From Erysipelotrichaceae bacterium UBA4808 (GTDB lineage Bacteria; Bacillota_I; Bacilli_A; Erysipelotrichales; Erysipelotrichaceae), in NCBI GenBank assembly GCA_002402585.1, contig DHGC01000097.1:7668-27219 (forward strand): a stretch of DNA of 19,552 nt, given 5' to 3'. The translations under genes and the position numbers were made by a program. Below, piece by piece: positions 7,394 through 14,659 of this stretch. How positions within the stretch are numbered: the stretch's first letter is position 1; every line of letters starts with the position of its first letter. The notes beneath the pieces are model-generated. The model did no database searches. It was not told the origin of the DNA and saw only the letters and a program-made list of their open reading frames with translations.

Positions 7394-8774
7394 ATAAGAC
7401 TTGATGCGCCAACCAACGACCACTTTGGTAACGTCTTAGACTTAAGAAAGCCCGCACACACCAATCCACGCCCATTGCCAAGGCAATTCCGATGACCCCA
7501 AGATTGAAGACGATACCAAATAAATACGATAAGATAACACGTACAATCACCGTCGCGAAGATGGACACAAACATTGCGTAACGTACATCCCCCGCTGCTC
7601 TTAGGCCATTGGTAAATGGTGATGAGATGGGGAAGACAAAGGCATTGAAGAGATTATGGATGATGACCAGAATGAGGACCAATTGTTTGGTTTCTGGGCT
7701 TAAGTCATAGGCCATTAAAGCGAGTGGTACGATCGCAATCATCACGATGTTCCAGGCGACTGAACTTAACATTGTGATTTTCAACAACTTCACCATGTAA
7801 TACTTTGCGGCTTCGATATCTTTAGATCCTATCGTTTGACCGATGATGGTAATGAACGCTGGTCCAAATGCTACCCCCACGAGTGCGGCCATGGACCAGA
7901 AGCTTTGTGCGACTCCGTTAGCCGCAATCTGACTGGTCCCAAATAAGGCGGTGATCGAACTCAAGACAACTTTTGAGATTTGAAAGAGTCCTTGTTCGAT
8001 GGAATTGGGGATTGCGATTCTGAGGATGCGCTTCATCATATCCGCATGCCAGCTAAAGATCTGTTTGATTCTCAGTGTAAGTTCTTGGTTTTCTTTGAAA
8101 CACCAAACAATGATCACAAATGCCGCAAATGTCCTTGAAATAAAGGTTGGCCATGCGACACCTGCAACTCCCGCTCTTAAGATAAAGACACCGATGTAGT
8201 TGCCGACGATGTTGATGCCATTCATCCACAGTGAAAGATGCATCGTGCTTTTGGTACGTCCCATGCTTCTAAATAAGGCAGCGCCTGCGTTGTACAACGC
8301 GATAGCTGGAAAGGTGTAGGTCATAATGGTGAGATAAGTGACACTGGCTTCCATGACCGCAGGCTCGACGCTTCCAAACAACCACCCCAAAATCATTTGA
8401 CGGGATGCCAGTGTAACGACCAACGAAAACAACGAGATGACACTCGATAAAGTCACTAATTGGCTCGCAGCCAAATCGGATAAGGAGCGATCCTTACGTC
8501 CGATTGCTTGACTCACCACTACTGCCCCTCCGGATGCCAAGGCTGTGAAGATATAGATGAAGATGGTAATAAACATATTTACCAGCGAGACACCTGACAC
8601 CGCCGCTTCACCCGCATAACTGACCATCAGCGTATCGGCGATGCCTACGGACATCACTAAAAACTGTTCAATGAACAGTGGTAATATCAGTCGTTTTAGG
8701 TAGGCATTATCAAAGGCTTTACGTTCTTCTGCGATTTGGTGTTTTGGTTCGATCCAGCGTGTTATCCATGTCAT
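7392..8774 (-). CDS. MATE family multidrug/cation exporter
   Basis: 460 residues with about twelve transmembrane segments in two homologous halves, as in MatE-domain exporters. The first half begins LILPLFIEQFLVMSVGIADTLM with SGVSLVN and ASGGAVVVSQAIGRKD; the second begins RIAIPNSIEQGLFQISKVV with GVAFGPAFITIIGQTIGS. Members extrude drugs or cationic compounds using Na+ or H+ gradients. The ATG is supported by GAGGAA six bases upstream. It lies 74 bases after the LysR gene on the same strand. No convincing terminator lies between, so it may be partly co-transcribed with lysR or controlled by it from the gap. Confidence 0.94.
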   Translation of the reverse strand: MTWITRWIEPKHQIAEERKAFDNAYLKRLILPLFIEQFLVMSVGIADTLMVSYAGEAAVSGVSLVNMFITIFIYIFTALASGGAVVVSQAIGRKDRSLSDLAASQLVTLSSVISLFSLVVTLASRQMILGWLFGSVEPAVMEASVTYLTIMTYTFPAIALYNAGAALFRSMGRTKSTMHLSLWMNGINIVGNYIGVFILRAGVAGVAWPTFISRTFAAFVIIVWCFKENQELTLRIKQIFSWHADMMKRILRIAIPNSIEQGLFQISKVVLSSITALFGTSQIAANGVAQSFWSMAALVGVAFGPAFITIIGQTIGSKDIEAAKYYMVKLLKITMLSSVAWNIVMIAIVPLALMAYDLSPETKQLVLILVIIHNLFNAFVFPISSPFTNGLRAAGDVRYAMFVSIFATVIVRVILSYLFGIVFNLGVIGIALAMGVDWCVRAFLSLRRYQSGRWLAHQVL

Positions 8775-8813
8775 GATTGTTTCCTCACTTCAATGGATAG
8801 TATAGTGTTGAAT

Positions 8814-8837
8814 CTTATATAGTGCGAATACTTATAT
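8814..8837. repeat. Direct repeat upstream of the MATE gene
   Basis: Two copies of CTTATAT (8814-8820 and 8831-8837) lie 17 bp apart in the lysR-MATE gap. On the minus strand each reads ATATAAG and could serve as a -10-like element or a regulator half site. Functional assignment is weak. Confidence 0.3.
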
Positions 8838-8848
8838 TGAATGCATTA

Positions 8849-9730
8849 TCATGCTTCTAGGGCATTGTTTATAAACTGAAGAAAGAGTCGTGTTGCAGGA
8901 TTTAAGAGTTGATTCTTTTTCCATGCCAAAACATGTTTGGTGATGCGTTCAGGATAAAAAGGAACGAAGCGAATTTTATCATCTGGACGAATTGTGAAAG
9001 CTCCCTCGATGGTCAAGGGATAGGCAATTCCTTCACTCAAGAGTAATAAACTATTCGTTAGTAGATTCTGCGTTACGATGATATTTAATTCATCACGTGA
9101 TACACCCAACCATCGCTCCATCTCATCTTGAACAATGGAACGACGAGATAGACTCAAAGGTAAACTTTTTAGTTGTTCGACATTGATGTATTCATTGTTT
9201 GCATAGGGATGATTCACGGGTAAAAGAATGCCCCATCGCTCCTTGATATCCAGGCGTATGGAATCATATTTCGCGGATTCAATGGGTTCTAGTAGGATGG
9301 CCAAATCAAGCATACCACGATCCAACTTCTCACGAAGGTCATCCCCATTTGCACTCACCAAATCAAAGTCGACACAGGACTGCGAAAGTCGAAATGTTTT
9401 CATCCAACGAACTAGTGTGCGGGACGCCTCGCTCTCGACACAGCCAATGGCGATTGTTCCTGTAAGTTGGTTGTTGGATTCTGAGAGATCACGTTCTGTT
9501 TTCGCAACCAAATTCATTAACTCTTGAGCTCTTTGCATCAAAAGTTGCCCACTTTCCGTCAATACAATCGAGCGTTTCCCGCGGATGAACAATTGTGCGT
9601 TCAACTCTTTCTCCAAATCACTGAGTTGACGACTCAAGGTTGGTTGCGTGATGTGCAAACGTTCAGCAGCGCGCGTGATATTTCCCTCTTTCGCAACCAT
9701 GATGAAGTATTCAAGTACTCTTAGTTCCAT
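8849..9730 (-). CDS. LysR family transcriptional regulator
   Basis: 293 residues, normal family length. The N-terminal helix-turn-helix is textbook (LEYFIMVAKEGNITRAAERL, then HITQPTLSRQLSDLEKELNA and LFIRGKRSIVLTESG), followed by a linker helix and a periplasmic-binding-protein-like effector domain (about 92-290, beginning GTIAIGCVESEA). The effector is unknown. The gene begins only eight bases after the lipoprotein stop and is followed by the MATE gene. This differs from the common divergent LysR arrangement and suggests the MATE pump is the likely target. The ribosome binding site is weak (GTAGGT), so translation may depend on coupling to the lipoprotein gene. Confidence 0.93.
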   Translation of the reverse strand: MELRVLEYFIMVAKEGNITRAAERLHITQPTLSRQLSDLEKELNAQLFIRGKRSIVLTESGQLLMQRAQELMNLVAKTERDLSESNNQLTGTIAIGCVESEASRTLVRWMKTFRLSQSCVDFDLVSANGDDLREKLDRGMLDLAILLEPIESAKYDSIRLDIKERWGILLPVNHPYANNEYINVEQLKSLPLSLSRRSIVQDEMERWLGVSRDELNIIVTQNLLTNSLLLLSEGIAYPLTIEGAFTIRPDDKIRFVPFYPERITKHVLAWKKNQLLNPATRLFLQFINNALEA

Positions 9731-9738
9731 TTGTTTAC

Positions 9739-10809
9739 CTACGGTTTCAATACACCCGATATGACTTGACTGTAAGCAGGTGATCCTTGAGGAAGTATCT
9801 CCAACTTAGGTACGTCGAAATCATCAGGATTCTGCATGATTTGATCAACCAGTTCATTATCTGCTTCATATAATTGCCCAGAATCAGGGTCTTGTAAATA
9901 GGTCTTCCCACGTAGATAAGTAATGAATTCCGCATTCGCCGCATCATTCACTTTATCTCGATATGCCCAGACATCATGTATGATCTTCGATGTTGCATTC
10001 AATGTCTTCTGAAGCTGCATGGCTTGTTCTGTACCCCATTCCGTCAATCGAACACCTTCTTGGATATACTCTTCATTGTATCTGAAAGACGCAAGAATCT
10101 TATTCATGCGCTCCTCATGATGTATGAAATCATCCGCCGGTGCCATGATACCTGAAACACGGTATGCGGTATAATAGCCTGCATCAATACCGTTTACCGG
10201 ATATGATAAGGCATCCACCAAAGTAGCTGTCGCTAACATTTCAATTGGAATACCCTCCATATCCAAGTTCATGCGTAACATTGTTTCGTCCAAAGCGTAG
10301 CGTCCCATTTCAGTGGGTCCCGGGAACGACTCAATAAGCTCCATAGTGCTCAAATCTGGAAAATCGTGTTGGATTCCATATTTTTGTGCAAAGTCGGTAA
10401 ACACATTGAATGAAGTGTACAAACCCTCAATACTCGGATCGTAAAGAACAGGTGCATCTGCATATAGTTGAGAACCGGGATAACCCGACTGAGCATACCA
10501 TGCCCAAAAGTTTTTTGCTTCCTCGCTCTTCATCCAAGGTGTCATTGTCCCGTAGTAGAAAACAGAACGGGAAGGAACTGAAGGATCATACGCCCTAAAT
10601 CCAAAATGTTGGTATTCCCCTATTGTAGAAATTACCCATCCTTCAGGTAGTTCTATGGTGAAACGTGGGTCCTCATATAGAACCAAATCTTTAATCGTAT
10701 CGGTACGAGGTACAATATTTATTTTTTTCTTGTTAGAAAAGATGCCTGAATTGCCTGAACAGCCCACTAGACTTAATATCAACACCAACATGATCAATTT
10801 ACTTTTCAT
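9739..10809 (-). CDS. Lipoprotein of unknown function
   Basis: 356 residues when started at the ATG at 10809. It has a short basic start (MKSK), a hydrophobic core and a lipobox LVGC, so Cys17 would be lipidated after signal peptidase II cleavage and the protein would sit on the outer face of the membrane. The mature part begins with a Ser/Lys-rich linker, then a stretch (about 45-110; DPRFTIELPEGW, HFGFRAYDPSVPSR) like PsbP/DUF-type extracellular domains that begin with a GW element. The remainder is not recognised. An upstream in-frame ATG at 10842 would put 11 polar residues before the signal peptide and is not preferred. An AAGGA sits somewhat far (11 bases) from the chosen start. LysR follows after eight bases. 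Confidence 0.82.
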   Translation of the reverse strand: MKSKLIMLVLILSLVGCSGNSGIFSNKKKINIVPRTDTIKDLVLYEDPRFTIELPEGWVISTIGEYQHFGFRAYDPSVPSRSVFYYGTMTPWMKSEEAKNFWAWYAQSGYPGSQLYADAPVLYDPSIEGLYTSFNVFTDFAQKYGIQHDFPDLSTMELIESFPGPTEMGRYALDETMLRMNLDMEGIPIEMLATATLVDALSYPVNGIDAGYYTAYRVSGIMAPADDFIHHEERMNKILASFRYNEEYIQEGVRLTEWGTEQAMQLQKTLNATSKIIHDVWAYRDKVNDAANAEFITYLRGKTYLQDPDSGQLYEADNELVDQIMQNPDDFDVPKLEILPQGSPAYSQVISGVLKP

Positions 10810-10891
10810 TGTGCAATCCATCCTTTTTTTATAACGTAACATTTATACGATATTCAAACAAGGTAAGATAGACACTTTTAATCATTTAATG

Positions 10892-10917
10892 AAAAGGCCA
10901 TCGTTATAGCGATGACC
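10892..10917 (-). terminator. Terminator of the beta-glucoside PTS operon
   Basis: On the minus strand, GGTCATCG and CGATGGCC (10917-10910 and 10903-10896) form an 8-bp stem with one G-T pair and a 6-nt loop, followed by TTTT (10895-10892). It lies just after the 6-phospho-beta-glucosidase stop. Confidence 0.75.
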
Positions 10918-10934
10918 TGTTTCGACTTATAATG

Positions 10935-12392
10935 CTAAATGAGATGCTCTCCATGAGATTTCGTAACTTCTTGGAACCAATAGAATGAATCCTTTTTGAT
11001 TCTCGCTAAACTTCCATTTCCACGATCATCCATATCCACATAAACAAAACCATATCGTTTCTTCATTTCACCTGTACTTAAGGATACGAGGTCGGTATTC
11101 CCCCACATCGTATAGCCTAAACATGGTACACCATCAATCAGAATCGCGTCTTTAATCTGCTTGAGATGGTCATTGACATACTTGATACGGTACGGATCAT
11201 GAATCGTTCCATCCTCTTCCAACTTATCATCGTAACCTAAACCATTTTCCACCACAAAGAGTGGTTTTTGATAACGGTCATAGATTTCATTCAAACAATA
11301 GCGTAGACCAATGGGGTCTACAGCCCATCCCCATTCTGTACGTTCAACATAGGGATTTGGTTTGCCTCCAGTGATGTCCATGATGTCAAAGGAAGAAGCT
11401 TTATCAACCATGGTGGAACGGTAGTAGCTAAAGGTCACATAATCTAAAGGATAGTCCCTAATGACTTCAAGGTCACCTTCTTCAAGTTTGATCATAATGT
11501 TCTTTCGATTAAAGATTTCTTGCGTGTAATTTGGATATTCTCCTCGTGCCATGACATCCATAAAGAAATACGTTTCGCGACGCTTCATATACGTCGCCAA
11601 TACATCCCTTGGATCAGAAGAGGCAGGATAGAGTTCACTTAACGCATACATTGCCCCAAAGATGGCATTCGGCATCTTCGCATGACCATCACACGTTGCT
11701 AGAGCACTTGCGACAAAGATGTGATGAATGGCTTGGTACTTGGTTTGCCAGTCTGTTTTATGTGTCCCCAACATTGCATAGCCATTCAAGGCATTGAGTT
11801 CATTAAAGGTCAACCAATACTTGACTTTCGTCCCAAATCGATCAAAAAGTGTGTTAGCATACTTTAAATAGGCATCAATTACGATACGACTCGACCAACC
11901 ATCGTAATCTTTACATAAATGAAAAGGGAGTTCATCATGACAGATCGTGATCATCGGCTCAATGTTTCTCGCCAATAATGCATCGATTACGTCTTCATAG
12001 AACTTCAATCCATCTTCATTAGGAACATCTTCGAGACCTGTTGGATAAATCCGTGTCCAGCAAATCGAAAAGCGATATACCGAGAAACCTAACTCTGTCA
12101 TCAAATCTATATCCTCTCGCCAGTGATGATAGAAATCTGTGGCTTGATGACTCGGATAATAGACATCTTCATGAAAGCATGCTTCAGTACCATCGGGAAG
12201 GGACTCCTTCCAATGGCATGTGCTTACGCTTCCATCCGCCAGTTTCAACGTAAGTTGACGCGCTTTACTGACACTTCCCGTCGTCACAAAGTCATGTGAT
12301 AGTACACCACGACTACCTTCAGTGAAGCCACCTTCATATAGAAAATCAGCTGTGGCACCACCAAGTAAAAATTCTTTAGGAAATTTACTCAT
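10935..12392 (-). CDS. 6-phospho-beta-glucosidase (GH1)
   Basis: 485-residue glycoside hydrolase family 1 enzyme that cleaves 6-phospho-beta-glucosides delivered by the PTS, in the cytosol. The acid/base Glu198 is in TFNEL and the nucleophile Glu382 in VENGLG. Ser437, Lys445 and Tyr447 in SLSTGEMKKRYG match the phosphate-binding signature of 6-phospho-glycosidases, and WGWAVDP (354-360) is also typical. Two substrate-pocket motifs are unusual. The N-terminal segment reads ATADFLYEGG where most members have a Q-x-E-G, and position 151-156 reads CHDELP rather than HW/F-D/E-x-P. AAAGGAG lies six bases before the ATG. It is the last gene of the EIIA-EIIB-EIIC-bgl operon. Confidence 0.94.
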   Translation of the reverse strand: MSKFPKEFLLGGATADFLYEGGFTEGSRGVLSHDFVTTGSVSKARQLTLKLADGSVSTCHWKESLPDGTEACFHEDVYYPSHQATDFYHHWREDIDLMTELGFSVYRFSICWTRIYPTGLEDVPNEDGLKFYEDVIDALLARNIEPMITICHDELPFHLCKDYDGWSSRIVIDAYLKYANTLFDRFGTKVKYWLTFNELNALNGYAMLGTHKTDWQTKYQAIHHIFVASALATCDGHAKMPNAIFGAMYALSELYPASSDPRDVLATYMKRRETYFFMDVMARGEYPNYTQEIFNRKNIMIKLEEGDLEVIRDYPLDYVTFSYYRSTMVDKASSFDIMDITGGKPNPYVERTEWGWAVDPIGLRYCLNEIYDRYQKPLFVVENGLGYDDKLEEDGTIHDPYRIKYVNDHLKQIKDAILIDGVPCLGYTMWGNTDLVSLSTGEMKKRYGFVYVDMDDRGNGSLARIKKDSFYWFQEVTKSHGEHLI

Positions 12393-12425
12393 GTTATTCT
12401 CCTTTAATTGTCAAAGTAATAGATT

Positions 12426-12452
12426 AAAGCGCTTTGGTGATCAAAGCGCTTT
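12426..12452. repeat. Intercistronic hairpin made of two AAAGCGCTTT palindromes
   Basis: Between EIIC and the glucosidase, AAAGCGCTTTG (12426-12436) and CAAAGCGCTTT (12442-12452) form a perfect 11-bp stem with a 5-nt loop. Each arm is itself a 10-bp palindrome with a cre-like core (AAGCGCTT). No T run follows on the minus strand, so it is not a normal terminator. It could stabilise upstream mRNA, reduce read-through or bind a regulator. Confidence 0.6.
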
Positions 12453-12465
12453 GCGTAGTAATTAA

Positions 12466-13794
12466 TTATTCTGCGTGATGAGCAGCAGCAGCTTCTTCTT
12501 CAAGTTTGACGTTGTCTTGATCCATTTTCTTAATGAAAGGATAGTAACCAACGATTGACCATAGAATGATTACAAGTTGAAGTAGAGCAGCTCTCCATCC
12601 ACCGGTAATGAAACCTGAAATGATTGGAGGCGTTGTCCAAGGTACAGTGATACCACCGTAGTAAGGAACCAAACCAGAAGCGATCGCTAAGTAAGAACCC
12701 GCAGCCGCTACGACTGGAACAACGATGAATGGGATGAATAAGAATGGATTCAAGACGATCGGTGTACCGAACAGAATGGGTTCATTGATATTGAAGAGGG
12801 CTGGAGGCAAGGCTAATTTACCCAAGGTTTTGAATTGTTTCGATTTTGCAAGCAACATCGCAACGACAACACCGAAAGTAATTCCGGAACCTGTGATTCT
12901 CCATAAAGCATCCATTTGTGTGGTCATGATTGCAGCGCCATTTTCAGCGGTCAAAGCAAGACCAGAATCCAAGATCGCTTGGTTTGCCAACATGTTTGCT
13001 GTTGCGATGGAGCTTGTGATACCGCCAACTAAGGAAGCACCATGGACACCCAACCACCACAACATGGAAACCATGAAGGCAAGAATCATAACACCACCGA
13101 GTGAACCGGTTACGCCAGACAATGGCGTTTGAATGGTTACATAGACCCAGTCCACGAAGGTTGTGTTAAAGAAGTTAACGAAGACAGCATTGATTAAGAA
13201 AGCTGCTGTAAACACAACTGCACCCGGAGTCAAAGCGGAGAATGAATGTGCAATGTTTGGTGGAACGCCTTCAGGCATTTTGATGGTATAACCTTTCGTT
13301 AAGAAGAAGTCATAGACCATACCAACCAATACCCCAACAATCAAAGCGGCGATCAAACCTTTGGATCCTGTATAGGACATTGGTAGAACATTTGCGACAG
13401 TGATATTAATAGCTTCTTGACTGACTTCCGCAACACCCGATACAACTTGTGTGTGCGGAATCAAGGTAAAGAAAACAACAATGGACAAGATACCTGCACC
13501 CAAACCATCTTTGCCTGCGTGTTTTGCGTATTGGTATGCAATCGAAAATGCCGCTACAACTGCCAAGATGTTGAAGGAAGCACGGTAAACTTGCATCATA
13601 TGGCTTTGAAGGCCGATTTCAATAAAGAATAATTTGATTGGATCGTATGGGAAATTCGCTAACAATAGGAAAATCGATCCGATAAGCGTCAAAGAAATCG
13701 TGGCAATCATACCATCTTTGATCGCGGATACTGGCTTCGACGTAACGAAATCCATTACTGGAGGAAGCACTTTATCATTTAAAAAGTCTTGCAT
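12466..13794 (-). CDS. celB: PTS lactose/cellobiose-type EIIC permease
   Basis: 442-residue membrane component of a PTS of the lactose/cellobiose class, which transports a beta-glucoside while it is phosphorylated by EIIB. Around ten hydrophobic segments are visible. Family motifs include WWLGVHGASLVGG (246-258, with His251) and NINEPILFGTPIVLNP (335-350), which holds the conserved Glu of the substrate site. The N-terminal opening (FLNDKVLPPVMDF) is typical of CelB/LicC. AAGGG lies about eight bases before the ATG. The gene follows EIIB by 30 bases and precedes the phospho-glucosidase by 73 bases, which contain a strong hairpin. Exact sugar specificity (cellobiose, lichenan oligomers or aryl-glucosides) is not resolved. 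Confidence 0.94.
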   Translation of the reverse strand: MQDFLNDKVLPPVMDFVTSKPVSAIKDGMIATISLTLIGSIFLLLANFPYDPIKLFFIEIGLQSHMMQVYRASFNILAVVAAFSIAYQYAKHAGKDGLGAGILSIVVFFTLIPHTQVVSGVAEVSQEAINITVANVLPMSYTGSKGLIAALIVGVLVGMVYDFFLTKGYTIKMPEGVPPNIAHSFSALTPGAVVFTAAFLINAVFVNFFNTTFVDWVYVTIQTPLSGVTGSLGGVMILAFMVSMLWWLGVHGASLVGGITSSIATANMLANQAILDSGLALTAENGAAIMTTQMDALWRITGSGITFGVVVAMLLAKSKQFKTLGKLALPPALFNINEPILFGTPIVLNPFLFIPFIVVPVVAAAGSYLAIASGLVPYYGGITVPWTTPPIISGFITGGWRAALLQLVIILWSIVGYYPFIKKMDQDNVKLEEEAAAAHHAE

Positions 13795-13824
13795 TATTCC
13801 ATCCCTTTCATGTGTGTTTATACA

Positions 13825-14139
13825 CTACTTACTACGTTTGCTCAACTCTAGGGCAAAATCCAAAACAGCTGACCCATTTACCAATCCGTAATCTTGCATA
13901 CGAATGATTGCTACAGGAACATTCTGTGGTTTTGCGAACCTTAATGCATCTGCCTGAAGATAACTTAACTGTGGACCCAAAAGAACCACATCGGCGGAAG
14001 GTACTTCTGTCATCAGCGAACCAGCTGGATACGCTTTGATTTGACATTCAATACCGCGCTCTTTAGCGGAATGATTCATCTTGTAAACCAGAAGTGATGT
14101 CGACATTCCCGCCTGGCAAAACAATTTAATGACAATCAT
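13825..14139 (-). CDS. PTS lactose/cellobiose-type EIIB
   Basis: 104-residue cytosolic phosphocarrier. The active-site Cys8 lies in LFCQAGMSTSLLV, the P-loop signature of the lactose/cellobiose IIB family, and LLGPQLSYL (about 53-61) also fits the family. It takes phosphate from EIIA and passes it to the incoming sugar at EIIC. AAAGGAG is about four bases before the ATG, and only nine bases separate it from the EIIA stop, so the two are surely co-transcribed. It corresponds to celA/licB of other Bacillota. Confidence 0.93.
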   Translation of the reverse strand: MIVIKLFCQAGMSTSLLVYKMNHSAKERGIECQIKAYPAGSLMTEVPSADVVLLGPQLSYLQADALRFAKPQNVPVAIIRMQDYGLVNGSAVLDFALELSKRSK

Positions 14140-14148
14140 AGATCTCCT

Positions 14149-14469
14149 TTAAAGAACTTGCCCGAACTTCCGATAGATGTGAATCACTTCATTCGCGACA
14201 TCACGCATCATCATCGCCATTCCCAAGTGATCTTGAGCGTGGACCATAATGATATTCATATCAACGCTACTTCCAGTGATTTCCGAGTGCACTAATTCAG
14301 TTTGAATCTGATGGGCTTCCTGTAAAGCCCCATCGGCTTGAACTACGAATTGCCCAGCTTCTTCAAGCTCCCCTTCGCGTGCCTTCTGCATGGCCATCAT
14401 CGAATATGACTTCGAGTTACCGGCATGAAGAATGATTTGGAACGCTGTTTGATACTTGGTATCATCCAT
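14149..14469 (-). CDS. PTS lactose/cellobiose-type EIIA
   Basis: 106-residue all-helical trimeric phosphocarrier. The motif VHAQDHLGMAM holds the phosphorylated His77 and the metal ligand Asp80, in the H-x-Q-D-H pattern of the LacF/CelC family; the N-terminal HAGNSKSYSMMAMQKAREG is also characteristic. It accepts phosphate from HPr and donates it to EIIB. It is the first gene of the operon, facing the licR gene across a 190-bp regulatory gap. GAAAGGA lies about seven bases before the ATG. It corresponds to celC/licA elsewhere. Confidence 0.93.
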   Translation of the reverse strand: MDDTKYQTAFQIILHAGNSKSYSMMAMQKAREGELEEAGQFVVQADGALQEAHQIQTELVHSEITGSSVDMNIIMVHAQDHLGMAMMMRDVANEVIHIYRKFGQVL

Positions 14470-14523
14470 TGTCGAATCCTTTCTTCTAGCAAATCCATTC
14501 TATCTGTCGGACTTACAAATACT

Positions 14524-14551
14524 ATTCTAACGATTTGTATTATGGATTCAA
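14524..14551 (-). promoter_or_regulatory. Probable promoter of the PTS operon
   Basis: On the minus strand, TTGAAT (14546-14551) and TAGAAT (14524-14529) are separated by 16 bp, about 55 bases before the EIIA start. A dyad and a cre-like site lie directly upstream, where an activator and CcpA could act. Confidence 0.5.
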
Positions 14552-14563
14552 TTTGACTTTTTT

Positions 14564-14577
14564 CCACATTATTGTGG
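14564..14577. promoter_or_regulatory. Candidate regulator dyad in the PTS promoter
   Basis: CCACA-TTAT-TGTGG is a perfect inverted repeat 13 bp upstream of the predicted -35 of the PTS operon. Its location suits an activator such as LicR. The LicR site in this organism is not known, so this is inference. Confidence 0.4.
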
Positions 14578-14578
14578 T

Positions 14579-14592
14579 AGAAAGCGTTTCCA
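14579..14592. promoter_or_regulatory. Catabolite-responsive element (cre) for CcpA
   Basis: AGAAAGCGTTTCCA matches 13 of 14 positions of the cre consensus TGWAARCGYTWNCW; only the first base differs. It lies between the divergent licR and PTS promoters, which suits CcpA-dependent repression by preferred sugars. Confidence 0.6.
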
Positions 14593-14644
14593 AAATCACA
14601 TAATTAAAAATGAGCACGAATATCGTCTATCTTAAGTGTTATTT

Positions 14645-14659
14645 TGTTATCATTAGACT
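14645..14659 (+). promoter_or_regulatory. Extended -10 promoter abutting the licR start
   Basis: TG-T-TATCAT (14645-14653) is an extended -10 element with a poor -35. Its expected start point is about seven bases downstream, at the A of the licR ATG (14660). No Shine-Dalgarno sequence precedes that ATG, so a leaderless mRNA is suggested. Confidence 0.4.

Noticed and set aside
9228..9724. Plus-strand frames of 99 and 66 codons opposite lysR
   Set aside because: Antisense to the conserved LysR domains, with no supporting start sites.
12725..13132. A 135-codon plus-strand frame opposite the EIIC gene
   Set aside because: It is antisense to a well-conserved permease, has no ribosome binding site and its translation lacks any protein-like pattern; it follows from codon bias of the real gene.
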